A stretch of 64,000 nucleotides of DNA, from contig NZ_JACHJN010000012.1 in the NCBI RefSeq assembly GCF_014203665.1, positions 62,001 to 126,000 of the forward strand, read 5' to 3'. The notes beneath the pieces were generated by a model. It was not told the origin of the DNA. It saw nothing but the letters and a program-made list of their open reading frames with translations, and made no database searches. The first letter of the stretch is position 1, and every line of letters starts with the position of its first letter. Positions 1-8,488 of this stretch are shown piece after piece. The stretch is from Saccharothrix tamanrassetensis. Its GTDB lineage: Bacteria; Actinomycetota; Actinomycetes; Mycobacteriales; Pseudonocardiaceae. The position numbers were made by a program, and so were the translations under genes.

Positions 1-424
1 TGCCCACGTCCGGCCGGATCTCCAGACCGCCGAACCTCAGCACCTCGTCCTGGCGCCCGCCGCCGCGTCGGCGCAGCAGCGCGCGGATGCGGGCCGCGAG
101 TTCACCGGCGACCAGGGGCTTGGTGACGTAGTCGTCCGCGCCCGCCTCCAGACCCGCGATGACGTCGGCGGTGTCGGTGCGGGCGGTGACGATGATGATC
201 GGCAGGTCGCCACGGGCCCGGAGCGTTTGGCACACCTCCAGCCCGTCGACGCCGGGGAGCACGAGGTCGAGCAGGACGACGTCGAAGGCGGACTGGCCGA
301 GCATCCGCAGCGCGTCCTCGCCCGACACGGCGTCGGAGACCGCGAAACCCTCGTCGCCCAGCGCCAGACCGAGCGCGAGCCTGATGTGCTCGTCGTCCTC
401 GACCAGCAGTACGGAGTAGTCCAT
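1..424 (-). CDS. OmpR/PhoB-family response regulator, C-terminus cut by window edge
   Basis: The visible 141 residues are a CheY-like receiver domain. It opens with the acidic pocket VEDDEH, has the phosphoacceptor Asp in VVLLDLVLPG, Thr in IIIVTAR and the conserved Lys in DDYVTKPL. A linker then leads into the start of a winged-helix domain (LRFGGLEIRPD), which the left edge cuts off. The ATG is at 422-424. The receiver plus the start of a beta-sheet-led DNA-binding domain indicates the OmpR/PhoB class, a cytoplasmic transcription factor phosphorylated by a histidine kinase. The kinase would normally lie further left, outside the window. Confidence 0.93.
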   Translation of the reverse strand, partial: MDYSVLLVEDDEHIRLALGLALGDEGFAVSDAVSGEDALRMLGQSAFDVVLLDLVLPGVDGLEVCQTLRARGDLPIIIVTARTDTADVIAGLEAGADDYVTKPLVAGELAARIRALLRRRGGGRQDEVLRFGGLEIRPDVG

Positions 425-643
425 GGCCCGTCGATCCTCGCCCCCGGGTCGGAGTCGTCCTCCACCGGCCCGCCGTGCCGGGCGGCGATCGTAAGCTGAT
501 CGCAAGGTCCCCCGGCGTCGCTATCGGTCACATCGGACCGCGGTTCCGCCAGGATTCCCAGGTGCAGAACCAGGCGTCGGCCGCGCAGGCGGTCGGCGCC
601 TTCCCCGTACCCGCACCCGGCCACGAAAGTCGGCATAACCGCT

Positions 644-832
644 GTGACCGCGATCCCCGCTGACCACGACCCGGCCACAGTCATCCTGATCTGCGACGAC
701 TGCGGCCGCACGTTCCAGACCGACGACCTGCCGCCGGACTGGAAATCCTTGTGGGCGCAAGCTTTTCGAGCCGGTTGGCGCGGTCGGGAGCGGCGGGTCG
801 GGCCGCACAACTGCCTCCGCTGCGCCGACTGA
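644..832 (+). CDS. Small zinc-ribbon-like protein (62 aa)
   Basis: This short GTG-started ORF encodes 62 residues with paired CxxC knuckles, CDDCG near residue 19 and CLRC near residue 58. The pattern suggests one bound zinc ion. The middle is rich in Trp and Arg (DWKSLWAQAFRAGWRGRERR). Similar tiny Cys4 proteins are common and uncharacterised in actinomycetes. It is monocistronic, lying between the response regulator (divergent) and the glutamate decarboxylase operon. No function can be assigned. The two spaced CxxC pairs and in-frame integrity argue that it is a real gene. Confidence 0.55.
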   Translation: MTAIPADHDPATVILICDDCGRTFQTDDLPPDWKSLWAQAFRAGWRGRERRVGPHNCLRCAD

Positions 833-1221
833 ACCCGACCGTCCGCGGCCGGGTGCCGATCGTGCACGTGGTCGGCCCGGCAGCGGACCGCGACGGGTCG
901 CCCGACCGCCAGATGCAGGCGGTCCGGTGACTCTGCGCATGTCAGGCCGCAGTACGGCGATAGCGCCGAAATGGGGTAGCGGTGGGCGGCGGTCCACCAC
1001 GTTCTGCTGCCGAACCTACCGTATTCGCTCTTTCGTGTTGGATTGTCGAGTGACCGGGGAACGGTTTCATCCTGGTACCTGCCCGATCCGACGAAAATAC
1101 GAGTAAAACGTTCATCACCTGCCGGTGGAGGGGGATTCACCTGAACAGTGGCTAACCATTGCTCCGAATATCGCGATAGACCTCATGTCGTTCCTCGGAA
1201 GCCCTGGAGAATGAGGTCGCC
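833..1221. other. Intergenic region upstream of the decarboxylase operon
   Basis: No coding sequence is supported in this 389-nt stretch. Its right half (about 1020-1200) is clearly richer in A+T than the surrounding coding DNA and is the likely promoter region for the downstream decarboxylase-P450 operon. A GAGG motif about 6 nt before 1222 is a plausible ribosome binding site. No clear operator palindrome was seen. Confidence 0.5.
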
Positions 1222-2592
1222 ATGAGTTTGCAGCGCGTGATCACCGACGAGCAGGACCTGCAGATCGCCCCCGTCTTCGCCCAGCGCGTCGACGACGACG
1301 TCATCCCGAAGGGGAGGCTCCCCGAGAAGCCGATGCCGGCGGGCGTCGCGGCGGGCATCGTGCACTCGAGGCTGTTGCTCGACGGCCGCGCGGCCCTCAA
1401 CCTCGCCACGTTCTGCACGACGGCCGCCGAACCGGAGCTGGAGCGGATCTACGCGGACACCGCACCCATCAACCTCATGAACCGCGAGGAGTACCCGGCC
1501 AGTTCCGAGATCGAGCAGGAGTGCATCAACGCGCTCGCGAACCTGTGGCACGAGGACGACGGGCGGTTCATCGGCTGCTCCACCAGCGGCAGTTCGGAGG
1601 CGGCCATGCTCGCCGGGCTGGCCATGCTGCGACGCTGGCGCGAGCGGGGCGGCACCGGCAAGCCGAACATGGTGTTCGGCACCCACGTCCACGTCTGCTG
1701 GCCGAAGTTCTGCAACTTCTGGGACGTGGAAGCCCGGATGGTGCCGCTCGCGGAGAACCGCACGATTCTCGACCCGGCGCTCACCGCCGAGGCGGTCGAC
1801 GAGAACACGATCGGCGTCGTCGCGGTGCTCGGCAGCACCCAGGACGGGCGCTACGACCCGGTCGCGGAGATCTCGGCCGCGCTCGACGGCGTGGCGGCGG
1901 ACCGGGGCGTCGACGTGCCGCTGCACGTCGACGCGGCCAGCGGCGGGTTCGTCGCGCCGTTCCTGGACGTCGACTTCGCCTGGGACTTCGCGCTGCCCAG
2001 GGTGGTGTCGATCAACGCGTCCGGGCACAAGTTCGGCCTCGTCTACCCGGGGTCCGGGTGGTGCCTGTGGCGCGATCCCGAGTACCTGCCCGAGTCGCTC
2101 ATCTTCGACTGCAACGTGCTCGGCGGCCACCACCCGACGTTCACGCTCAACTTCTCCCGACCGGCCTCCGGCGTGATCGCGCAGTACTACCAGTTCCTGC
2201 GCAACGGGCTCGCGGGCTACCAGATGATCGCGCAGCGGTGCCAGGAGGTCGCGCGGCAGGTCGCGAAGGGCGTCCAGGCCATCGGGCCGTTCGACATCAT
2301 CAGCGACGGCGAGGACCTGCCGGTCGTGGCGTTCCGCCTGCGCGACCCGGAGGCCGTGGGCTTCACCGTGTACCACCTGTCCGAGGCGCTCAAGAGCGAC
2401 GGCTGGCACGTGCCCGCGTACAGCCTGCCGCCGAACCTGGAGCACGTGCACGTGCTCCGCGTCGTGTGCCGGCAGGGGTTCACGCTCGACCTCGCCACGA
2501 AGTTCCTGGAGAGCCTGGCCAAGCACGCCGACCGGCTGAGCAGCCACCCGTTCCCGCTGCCCGAGGCGACCGCGATGTCGTTCGCGGACTGA
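1222..2592 (+). CDS. gad: Glutamate decarboxylase (PLP-dependent)
   Basis: This 456-residue protein is a full-length group II PLP decarboxylase of the GadA/GadB type, converting L-glutamate to GABA and CO2 in the cytosol. The N-terminus carries the family pattern PLPEKPMPAGVA and LNLATFCTT. The cofactor Lys is K270 in SINASGHKFG, preceded by the Asp of HVDAASGGF that contacts the PLP pyridine nitrogen. The length matches GadB (about 466 aa). The stop is 4 nt before the GTG of a P450 gene, so the two are probably co-translated. Such an arrangement may mean that it supplies GABA or acts on another amino acid in a small pathway rather than in acid resistance; no Glu/GABA antiporter gene is adjacent. 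Confidence 0.93.
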   Translation: MSLQRVITDEQDLQIAPVFAQRVDDDVIPKGRLPEKPMPAGVAAGIVHSRLLLDGRAALNLATFCTTAAEPELERIYADTAPINLMNREEYPASSEIEQECINALANLWHEDDGRFIGCSTSGSSEAAMLAGLAMLRRWRERGGTGKPNMVFGTHVHVCWPKFCNFWDVEARMVPLAENRTILDPALTAEAVDENTIGVVAVLGSTQDGRYDPVAEISAALDGVAADRGVDVPLHVDAASGGFVAPFLDVDFAWDFALPRVVSINASGHKFGLVYPGSGWCLWRDPEYLPESLIFDCNVLGGHHPTFTLNFSRPASGVIAQYYQFLRNGLAGYQMIAQRCQEVARQVAKGVQAIGPFDIISDGEDLPVVAFRLRDPEAVGFTVYHLSEALKSDGWHVPAYSLPPNLEHVHVLRVVCRQGFTLDLATKFLESLAKHADRLSSHPFPLPEATAMSFAD

Positions 2593-2596
2593 CGCC

Positions 2597-3775
2597 GTGG
2601 TCAGCATCTCGGAACTGGAGACCGACCCCTACCCGGCCTACGCGCGACTGCGCCGGGAGGAGCCGGTCACCCGGGTGCCGGAGGCGCGCCAGTGGCTGGT
2701 GACCGGTTGGCACGACGTCCACACCGTGCTGACGGACACCGAGCGGTTCACCACGGACCAGCCCGCGTCGCCGATGCACGGGCTGTGCGGTGGAGCGCCC
2801 ATGCTGTTCCGGGAAGGGCAGCCGCACCAGGACGTGCGGGAGGCGTTCCAGCACGACTACGACGCCCACCGGGTGACCGACTACGTGGACACCATCGCCC
2901 GGCCGGTCGCGCACCGGGTCGCCGACGACCTGTTCCCGGCGGGCGGCGGCGACCTGGCCGCGGACTACTTCGAGCCGGTCACGGCGATCGCCGCGGCCAC
3001 CCACCTCGGGGTCGGCCCCGAGGGCGTCGACACGTTGCGCCGCTGGGGGAAAGTGCTCACCGAGGTGGCGAACAACTTCGGACGCGACCCGGCGGTGGAC
3101 GCCGACGCCGCCGGGGCGATGGCCGACGACACGGCGCTGACCGCTGTCGTCCGCCGGCTGCGCGACCGGCCGGACGGATCGGTGATCTCCCACCTGCTGC
3201 ACGCGAACCGGCGTGGTGGCGAGGCCCGGACGGACGCCGACGTGCTGCCGGTGCTCAAGCACCTCGCGCTGAGCGTGGTCGAGCCCGGCTGGTTGGCGGG
3301 CTGGACGCTGGTGGCGTTGTGGTCGGCGCCGGACCAACTCGCCGCGGTCCGCGAGAACCGGGCGCTGCTCGGCGCGGCGGTGTACGAGGCGCTGCGGTGG
3401 AGCGGACCGGTCGGCGTGCTGGGCAGGCGCACGACGCGCGTCGTGACCCTGGGCGGGCGGGAGATCCCGGCGGACAGCACGATCGCCGCCGCCATCGCCT
3501 CGGCCAACCGGGACGAGGCGCAGTTCACCGACCCGGACCGGTTCGACCTGCACCGCGACGTCCGCACGCACCTCGGGTTCGGCGTCGGGCCGCACGGCTG
3601 CCCGGCACACCCGCTGGTCACCGCCGCGGCGCGCACCGCGTTGGACGTGCTGCTGGAGCGGATGCCGGGCGTGCGACCGGCACCCGGATGGCGCGCCGCG
3701 CCGCACGGCTGGAAGCTGCGGCTGCCCGGGTCGCTCGACGCGGTGTGGGACGTGGCAGCGAGGAGGGCGTCGTAG
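2597..3775 (+). CDS. Cytochrome P450 with atypical I-helix
   Basis: This soluble bacterial-type P450 has 392 residues. The heme-ligand loop is present as FGVGPHGCPAH with Cys335, and the K-helix ExxR motif is EALR. The I-helix, normally AGxET/DT, reads LSVVEPGWLAGW, so the acid-alcohol pair used for O2 protonation appears to be replaced by Gly-Trp. Such a change is known in P450s that use peroxide, substrate-assisted catalysis or non-monooxygenase chemistry; which applies here is unknown. The GTG start lies 4 nt after the decarboxylase stop, implying translational coupling and a shared pathway. No ferredoxin or reductase gene is adjacent. Confidence 0.88.
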   Translation: MVSISELETDPYPAYARLRREEPVTRVPEARQWLVTGWHDVHTVLTDTERFTTDQPASPMHGLCGGAPMLFREGQPHQDVREAFQHDYDAHRVTDYVDTIARPVAHRVADDLFPAGGGDLAADYFEPVTAIAAATHLGVGPEGVDTLRRWGKVLTEVANNFGRDPAVDADAAGAMADDTALTAVVRRLRDRPDGSVISHLLHANRRGGEARTDADVLPVLKHLALSVVEPGWLAGWTLVALWSAPDQLAAVRENRALLGAAVYEALRWSGPVGVLGRRTTRVVTLGGREIPADSTIAAAIASANRDEAQFTDPDRFDLHRDVRTHLGFGVGPHGCPAHPLVTAAARTALDVLLERMPGVRPAPGWRAAPHGWKLRLPGSLDAVWDVAARRAS

Positions 3776-4060
3776 ACGGTGACGCCGCTCGCGGAACTCG
3801 CCGCCGACTCCGCGGTCGGCCTCCGCTGAGGAGGCCTGCCTGTCCGGCGTCGGGTTTCACCAGGATGGACAGGTGACGGTGATCCGGGTGACGGGTATGT
3901 CCGGCGCTGGTGACTCGACCAGCTCACCGGCACGGTGCGGAATCAGCCGAGATTGATTCGTTCTCGTCGCGCCGCGGGTTGCCGAGGCGTTGTCGGTCCG
4001 GTTCTGGCACGGCTCGTCGGCGGTGGCTCGAAGTTGCCGCAATTCCGGTCGGAAGTGCAC

Positions 4061-4103
4061 AGGAGGCCGGGCGGTCGCCTGGTGGGCGGCCGTCCGGCCT
4101 CCT
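4061..4103. terminator. Hairpin between convergent P450 and secreted-protein genes
   Basis: The 10-nt arm AGGAGGCCGG (4061-4070) is the exact reverse complement of CCGGCCTCCT (4094-4103). The two flank a GC-rich loop that can pair further. The hairpin lies between two converging genes, so it can serve as a bidirectional terminator. There is no T-tract, as is usual in actinomycetes. Confidence 0.6.
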
Positions 4104-4150
4104 GCGCGGCTGTCGGCGGGAGATGAGTCGCCGGTAGCCGCGTCCGGTGA

Positions 4151-4558
4151 TCAGAGGATGTCGACGAAGATCTTGCTGATGTCGATGTCGTCGATGATGT
4201 CGGCGTTGTTGAGGGCGTCGACGACGGCCTGCTTGAAGACGAGGTTGTCCTCGATGTTCAGGTTGTTGAGGACGTCCTTGATGTTGACCTCGACGAGGTC
4301 GAGCTCGGCGTTGGTCAGGACGTCGATGTCGTTGCCACTGGCGATGTCACCGATGGTGATGACCGCGTCGGACAGGTCGACCGGCACCTGCACGACGGTG
4401 TTGATGGTGCACACGATGACGTTGGCCACGCCGGTGGGGTCGGAGTTGATGCAGGAGGCGTCCGGGGTGCCGGTGGCGGAGGCCGTTCCGGCGGTGCCGA
4501 CGGCGGCCAGGGCGGCGAACGTGACGGCGGTGGCGGCGGTGGCGATGCGCTTGAACAA
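4151..4558 (-). CDS. Secreted acidic protein of unknown function (135 aa)
   Basis: The N-terminus is a classical Sec signal peptide: positive FKR, a hydrophobic Ala/Val core, and an AxA-type cleavage site in TASA near residue 29. The mature part holds two cysteines (SCINSD and IVCTIN) that could form a disulfide, then a strongly acidic segment rich in Asp, Asn, Ile and Val (NNLNIEDN, NNADIIDDIDISK). I recognise no domain. Cell-wall or extracellular location follows from the signal peptide. It is monocistronic, with hairpin terminators likely at its 3' side and a long upstream region. Confidence 0.75.
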   Translation of the reverse strand: MFKRIATAATAVTFAALAAVGTAGTASATGTPDASCINSDPTGVANVIVCTINTVVQVPVDLSDAVITIGDIASGNDIDVLTNAELDLVEVNIKDVLNNLNIEDNLVFKQAVVDALNNADIIDDIDISKIFVDIL

Positions 4559-5223
4559 CGCTGTCTCCCTTTTCTCGGGGGAAGGGTCGAAACTGACGAG
4601 GGCAAATCAAGCAGACCGCGAGCAGGTGGAAAAGAGGGAGATTCGCCGGGAGTGCTCGCCTGGAATAGAAGTTGCTCTGCTTGCCTGTCCGTCTTTACGC
4701 CGATCACCCGTTGAAACGAGTCGGTCCGGTACCCGAATACTTGACGTTGTGGAGTGGTATTGCGGTCAAACTCCTCCGTCGGTGTGAATTCCCCAGTCGT
4801 CCGATCATTCGGTCGTCCGGTTGTGTGCGCGGGAGTGACGACCGGGGGAGTGGTCGAGGGTGAATCACCTTGGTTTCGGCCATTCGCAGTCGTGCTCCGC
4901 CCAGGTGGCCGTGGGCGGTCAAACTGCTGCAAAGGGGTGGTGTCCCCGATACCGAACGATTCCCAGAACTTGGTGTGGTCTACGTCACTCTGGTGGAGTG
5001 GGGCACATGTTGTTCAATTGGAGGCGAATCTTGTCGTAGTGCGGTTGTGCCCGGTTTCGCGCCTGTCTTCCGGTCGCTGGGGGAGTGGGTGCAGGCGGAC
5101 TCGGGACCGGGCCGGCGACCGGGTGCGGTCGTTTCCCCGCACGCCCGCACAACCTGTGTGGATGCGTGCTGTGCCGGGTAGGTGATGCTGGCGTCCGGTC
5201 CGGGCTTCGACGAAGGAGATGCG
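4559..5223. other. Long divergent intergenic region
   Basis: This 665-nt stretch separates two divergent genes. Open frames exist on both strands, but none has a convincing composition or protein pattern. The sequence is less GC-rich than its neighbours. The motif GCGGTCAAACT occurs twice (near 4762 and 4916), which may be regulatory or chance. The start of the downstream transporter is fixed by AAGGAG at 5213-5218. Confidence 0.45.
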
Positions 5224-6423
5224 ATGGGTCCGTTGGACTCCTCACGTGGCGACGACGGCGGAGCACCGTCCCCGTCGGAGGACGGGCATCACGAGTTGGT
5301 GGCCCAGCCCCACCGTGACGACGAGGAAGGGCCGGTGGCCGAGGCCGAGGCCGTGGCGGCGGAGATCAGCACGCCGCAGCAGCCGTTGGGGCGTCCCGGC
5401 AAGCCGCTCAACCGGCGGTCGCCGTTCTTCGTCGGCATGCTCGGGGCGGCCGGGGTCGCGGCCACCTACCTGCTCGCGCAGATCATCGTCACCGCGCAGG
5501 ACATGCTGGTGCTGATAGGCCTGGCGTGGTTCATCGCGATCGGCCTGGAACCGGCGGTGTCCTGGCTGGTCGGCCGCGGCCTGCCGCGCTGGGCCGCGGT
5601 CACCGCGGTGTTCGTGGGCGTGCTGGGCCTGGTCGGCGGCTTCTTCGCCGCCGCGATACCGGTGATCGTCGAGCAGGCCGGCGAGTTCGCCGAGGACCTG
5701 CCCGGCCACCTGCAACGGCTGCACGACGACAGCTCCCCGCTCGGCCGGCTCAACGACCGCTTCGGCGTCGAGGACCAGCTGCGACGGCTGCTCGAAGGCC
5801 AAGCGTCGGTGGAGGGCGCGCTGGGTGCCGGCCAGGCCGTGCTCGGCGTCCTGGGTGACCTGCTCATCGTGGTGGTGCTCACCATCTACTTCCTGGCCGA
5901 CCTGCCCCGCATCCGCCAGGGGCTCTACCGGATGGTGCCGCACTCGCGGCGGCCCCGGGTCATCCTGATCGGCGACGAGATCTTCGCCAAGGTCGGCGGC
6001 TACGTCCTGGGCAACCTCACCATCTCCCTGATCGCCGGCAGCCTCACCTTCCTCTGGCTGCTGGTGCTGGACGTGCCGTATGCGCTGCTGCTGGCCGTCA
6101 CCGTCGCCCTGCTCGACCTCATCCCCGTCATCGGTGCCACCCTCAGCGCCGTGGTGGTGTCGTTGGTCGCGTTCACCGTGTCGCTGCCGGTCGGCCTGGC
6201 CACCATCGGGTTCTTCGTCGTCTACCAACTGCTGGAGGACTACGTCCTGGTGCCCAGGATCATCGGCCGGGCGGTCAAGGTGCCGGCCCTGGTCACCGTG
6301 GTCGCCGTGCTGCTGGGAGGCGTGCTGCTCGGCGTCATCGGCGCGCTGGTGGCCATCCCCATCGCCGCGGCGGTGCTGCTGATCCTGCGCGAGGTCACCT
6401 TTCCCCGCCTCGACAAAGCCTGA
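5224..6423 (+). CDS. AI-2E family transporter (UPF0118/TqsA-like membrane protein)
   Basis: The N-terminal 65 residues are hydrophilic and acidic, followed by about eight membrane segments characteristic of the AI-2E transporter family (PF01594). These include a central soluble loop (EDLPGHLQRLHDDSSP) and the conserved late motifs LLDLIPVIGATL and YQLLEDYVLVPRIIG. Family members have been proposed to export autoinducer-2 or act as Na+/H+ antiporters; the substrate here cannot be inferred. ATG 5224 is preferred over an in-frame ATG at 5182 because a good AAGGAG lies 5 nt upstream. It appears monocistronic. Confidence 0.9.
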   Translation: MGPLDSSRGDDGGAPSPSEDGHHELVAQPHRDDEEGPVAEAEAVAAEISTPQQPLGRPGKPLNRRSPFFVGMLGAAGVAATYLLAQIIVTAQDMLVLIGLAWFIAIGLEPAVSWLVGRGLPRWAAVTAVFVGVLGLVGGFFAAAIPVIVEQAGEFAEDLPGHLQRLHDDSSPLGRLNDRFGVEDQLRRLLEGQASVEGALGAGQAVLGVLGDLLIVVVLTIYFLADLPRIRQGLYRMVPHSRRPRVILIGDEIFAKVGGYVLGNLTISLIAGSLTFLWLLVLDVPYALLLAVTVALLDLIPVIGATLSAVVVSLVAFTVSLPVGLATIGFFVVYQLLEDYVLVPRIIGRAVKVPALVTVVAVLLGGVLLGVIGALVAIPIAAAVLLILREVTFPRLDKA

Positions 6424-6509
6424 GTTGGGTTCGCAGCACGCCGTCCGCCGTCCGACCGCACTCGCGCCAACTCGGCCCACGGCACCCACGACCCGCATAA
6501 GGTGCCGGA

Positions 6510-6941
6510 ATGGCGGAGGACGGGTTCGTCGAAGTACGCGGGGCCAACCGGGGCAACAACGTGATCCTGCACCTCTTCGCCGTGGCGTTGATGGTCACCG
6601 GACCGATCGTCTACGCGGCCAACGACGGCGGCACCGTCGGCATCGTGCTCACCGTGCTGTTGCTGCCGTTGGGCATCGCCGTGTGGCGCGGTATCGCGCG
6701 CGCCAAGCGGCGGCTGCTGCGCCTGGACGAGGTGGGTCTGCCCGCGACCGCCGTGGTCCTGACCATGGAGCCGATCAGCGAAGACGCCACGGTCCGCGTC
6801 CGGCTCCTGATCAAGGGCCCGGACGTGCCCGAGTTCGTGATCGAGCACGACGCCAGGTACGACCCCAGCCTGAAACCGGGGAACAAGCTCGTCGCGGCGG
6901 TCGACCCCGACGACCACCGCGACTTCGAACTGGACTACTAG
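6510..6941 (+). CDS. Small membrane protein of unknown function (143 aa)
   Basis: Two hydrophobic helices near residues 19-38 and 44-62 form a hairpin, with a basic stretch (RGIARAKRRLLRL) at the cytosolic side. A soluble beta-rich tail follows (PATAVVLTMEPISEDATVRVRLLIKGPD and KLVAAVDPDDHRDFEL). This arrangement resembles uncharacterised actinobacterial proteins with a small OB-like or DUF3592-like extension, but I cannot name the family with certainty. It follows the AI-2E gene by 86 nt on the same strand and could be co-transcribed. Confidence 0.7.
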   Translation: MAEDGFVEVRGANRGNNVILHLFAVALMVTGPIVYAANDGGTVGIVLTVLLLPLGIAVWRGIARAKRRLLRLDEVGLPATAVVLTMEPISEDATVRVRLLIKGPDVPEFVIEHDARYDPSLKPGNKLVAAVDPDDHRDFELDY

Positions 6942-7059
6942 GGAACGCCGTGACGCCCCATGAGGCGGGTGCCGTTCGGGCGATCAGGCAGATCCGTTGC
7001 CGGACCGCCTCACCGATCGTCCTCGGGCGTACGCCCCGCTTCGATTCCGGGATGCGGCA

Positions 7060-8082
7060 CTAGCAGTACACGGCGCTGAACAGCTCGATGACAGCTTCGG
7101 CCGGCATCTTGCCCGGCAACGGGTTGTAGGACAGCACTGCCGTCCTGCCGTCGTCGCTGCGCACGGCGTAGGTGAGGTAGCCGATCAGCTCACCGCCGTG
7201 CCCCCACACCGACTGTCCGCACGGCAGGTCGTAGCGCTGCAAACCGAGGCCGTAGGCGAAGATCGAGCCGGTCTCCCTCGTGGTGCGCATCGCCGCCAGG
7301 GACTCGGGGCTGATCAGCCGGCCGCCGAGCAGCGCGTCGAGGAACCGGCCGAGGTCGCGGGTGGTGGAGATCATCTCGCCGGCGGCCCAGTCCAGTGAGG
7401 GGTTCATCAGCGTGGCGTCGACCAGGCGGCCGTCCACGGCGGTGTAGCCGCGTGCGCGGGGGAGGGGCAGCCAGGGTCGGTTGCCGGGCACGCTGGTGTG
7501 CCGGAGCCGCAGAGGCTTGATGATCCGGTCGGTCACCTCCGCGCCGTAGGGCCTTCCGGTGACCTTCTCGACGAGCAGGCCGGCGACGACGTAGTTGGTG
7601 TTGGAGTACTTCCAGCCCTCGCCGGGCTCGAAGTTCGACGGCCGGCTGAAGGCGACGTCCAGCAGTTCGCGCGGCTGGTAGGAGCGGAACCGGGCGGCGC
7701 CCCGCCACCGGTTGGTGGACCAGCCCACTTCGTGGGCGTAGTCGTAGAGCCCGCTGGAGTGGTCCAGGACCTGGCGCACGGTGATCACGTCGCCCTTCGG
7801 CACGCCCTCGACGTAGCGGGAGACCGGGTGGTCGAGGGCGACCCGGCCCTCGTCCACCAGTTGCAGCACCACCGTCGCGACGAACGCCTTGGTGACGCTG
7901 CCGATGCGGAAGTGCCCGTTCACGTGCCCCTCGCCCGCCGCGTGCGACCACGTGCCCGCGCCGTCGTGCACCCGCATCACGGCGGCCGAGGCCCAGCGGG
8001 CGGTGATCCAGGAGTCCAACTGCTCTGCGGGGGCGGCACCGCCCGCCACCAGCGTCGCCGCGAGTGCCAAGGATTTGATCAT
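7060..8082 (-). CDS. Secreted serine hydrolase, class C beta-lactamase/D-Ala-D-Ala carboxypeptidase fold
   Basis: The protein has the three signatures of the beta-lactamase/transpeptidase-like family: SVTK (SxxK, nucleophilic Ser and general base Lys) in GSVTKAF, YSN (YxN) in KYSNTNY, and HGG in WGHGGELIG. A Sec signal peptide (MIKSLALAATLVAGGAAPA) supports ATG 8082 rather than a longer form. At about 340 residues it fits streptomycete R61-type DD-peptidases and related esterases. It is probably exported and acts on peptidoglycan stem peptides or small esters; the sequence does not distinguish these. Confidence 0.88.
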   Translation of the reverse strand: MIKSLALAATLVAGGAAPAEQLDSWITARWASAAVMRVHDGAGTWSHAAGEGHVNGHFRIGSVTKAFVATVVLQLVDEGRVALDHPVSRYVEGVPKGDVITVRQVLDHSSGLYDYAHEVGWSTNRWRGAARFRSYQPRELLDVAFSRPSNFEPGEGWKYSNTNYVVAGLLVEKVTGRPYGAEVTDRIIKPLRLRHTSVPGNRPWLPLPRARGYTAVDGRLVDATLMNPSLDWAAGEMISTTRDLGRFLDALLGGRLISPESLAAMRTTRETGSIFAYGLGLQRYDLPCGQSVWGHGGELIGYLTYAVRSDDGRTAVLSYNPLPGKMPAEAVIELFSAVYC

Positions 8083-8488
8083 CACGAGGCCGACGCTACG
8101 GACGGCGGTCGCGGCCGAACATGAGGACCGTCGCCCGGTCCGCTGGGGAGATCCACACGTCCGAACAGCCCCCGCAGGCTGGTCCAGGTCCGGGCCATCG
8201 ACGTGCACGGGTCGTCGTTCGCGGTGGTCAGACCCCTTCGCACCGGGGCACGCAGGGCGCTGCGGGCATTTGTGAGATTTTTACGCGTCCTGTGAGCCGC
8301 GTTACTTGACTCGCCGGTAACCCAGGGCTGTACTCGTTAGTAACAAAAGTTTCCACGAATCGCTCCACCGCCGCGGCGCTCCTACCGCGCCGCCCCGGTG
8401 CGGCATTCGCACCCCACCTCTCCCGTGACACCGCGGCGCGATCCAACGCGGCCATTTTCCGCTGCGCGCCGCACCGCAAGGAGTCCCC
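8083..8488. promoter_or_regulatory. Divergent promoter region with repeated GTTAC/GTAAC
   Basis: This 406-nt stretch lies between two divergently transcribed secreted-protein genes. The part from about 8268 to 8365 is AT-rich and contains GTTAC (8301-8305), GTAAC (8317-8321) and GTAAC (8340-8344). The first two form an inverted repeat with an 11-nt spacer. That is a plausible operator or promoter zone; no regulator is known. Confidence 0.35.

Noticed and set aside
5182..5223. Start of the AI-2E gene at 5182
   Set aside because: ATG 5224 has AAGGAG at good spacing; the earlier ATG has no comparable site.
7025..7036. Palindrome GGGCGTACGCCC between two genes
   Set aside because: Short, GC-only symmetric words are common by chance in such DNA and this one has no loop or T-tract.
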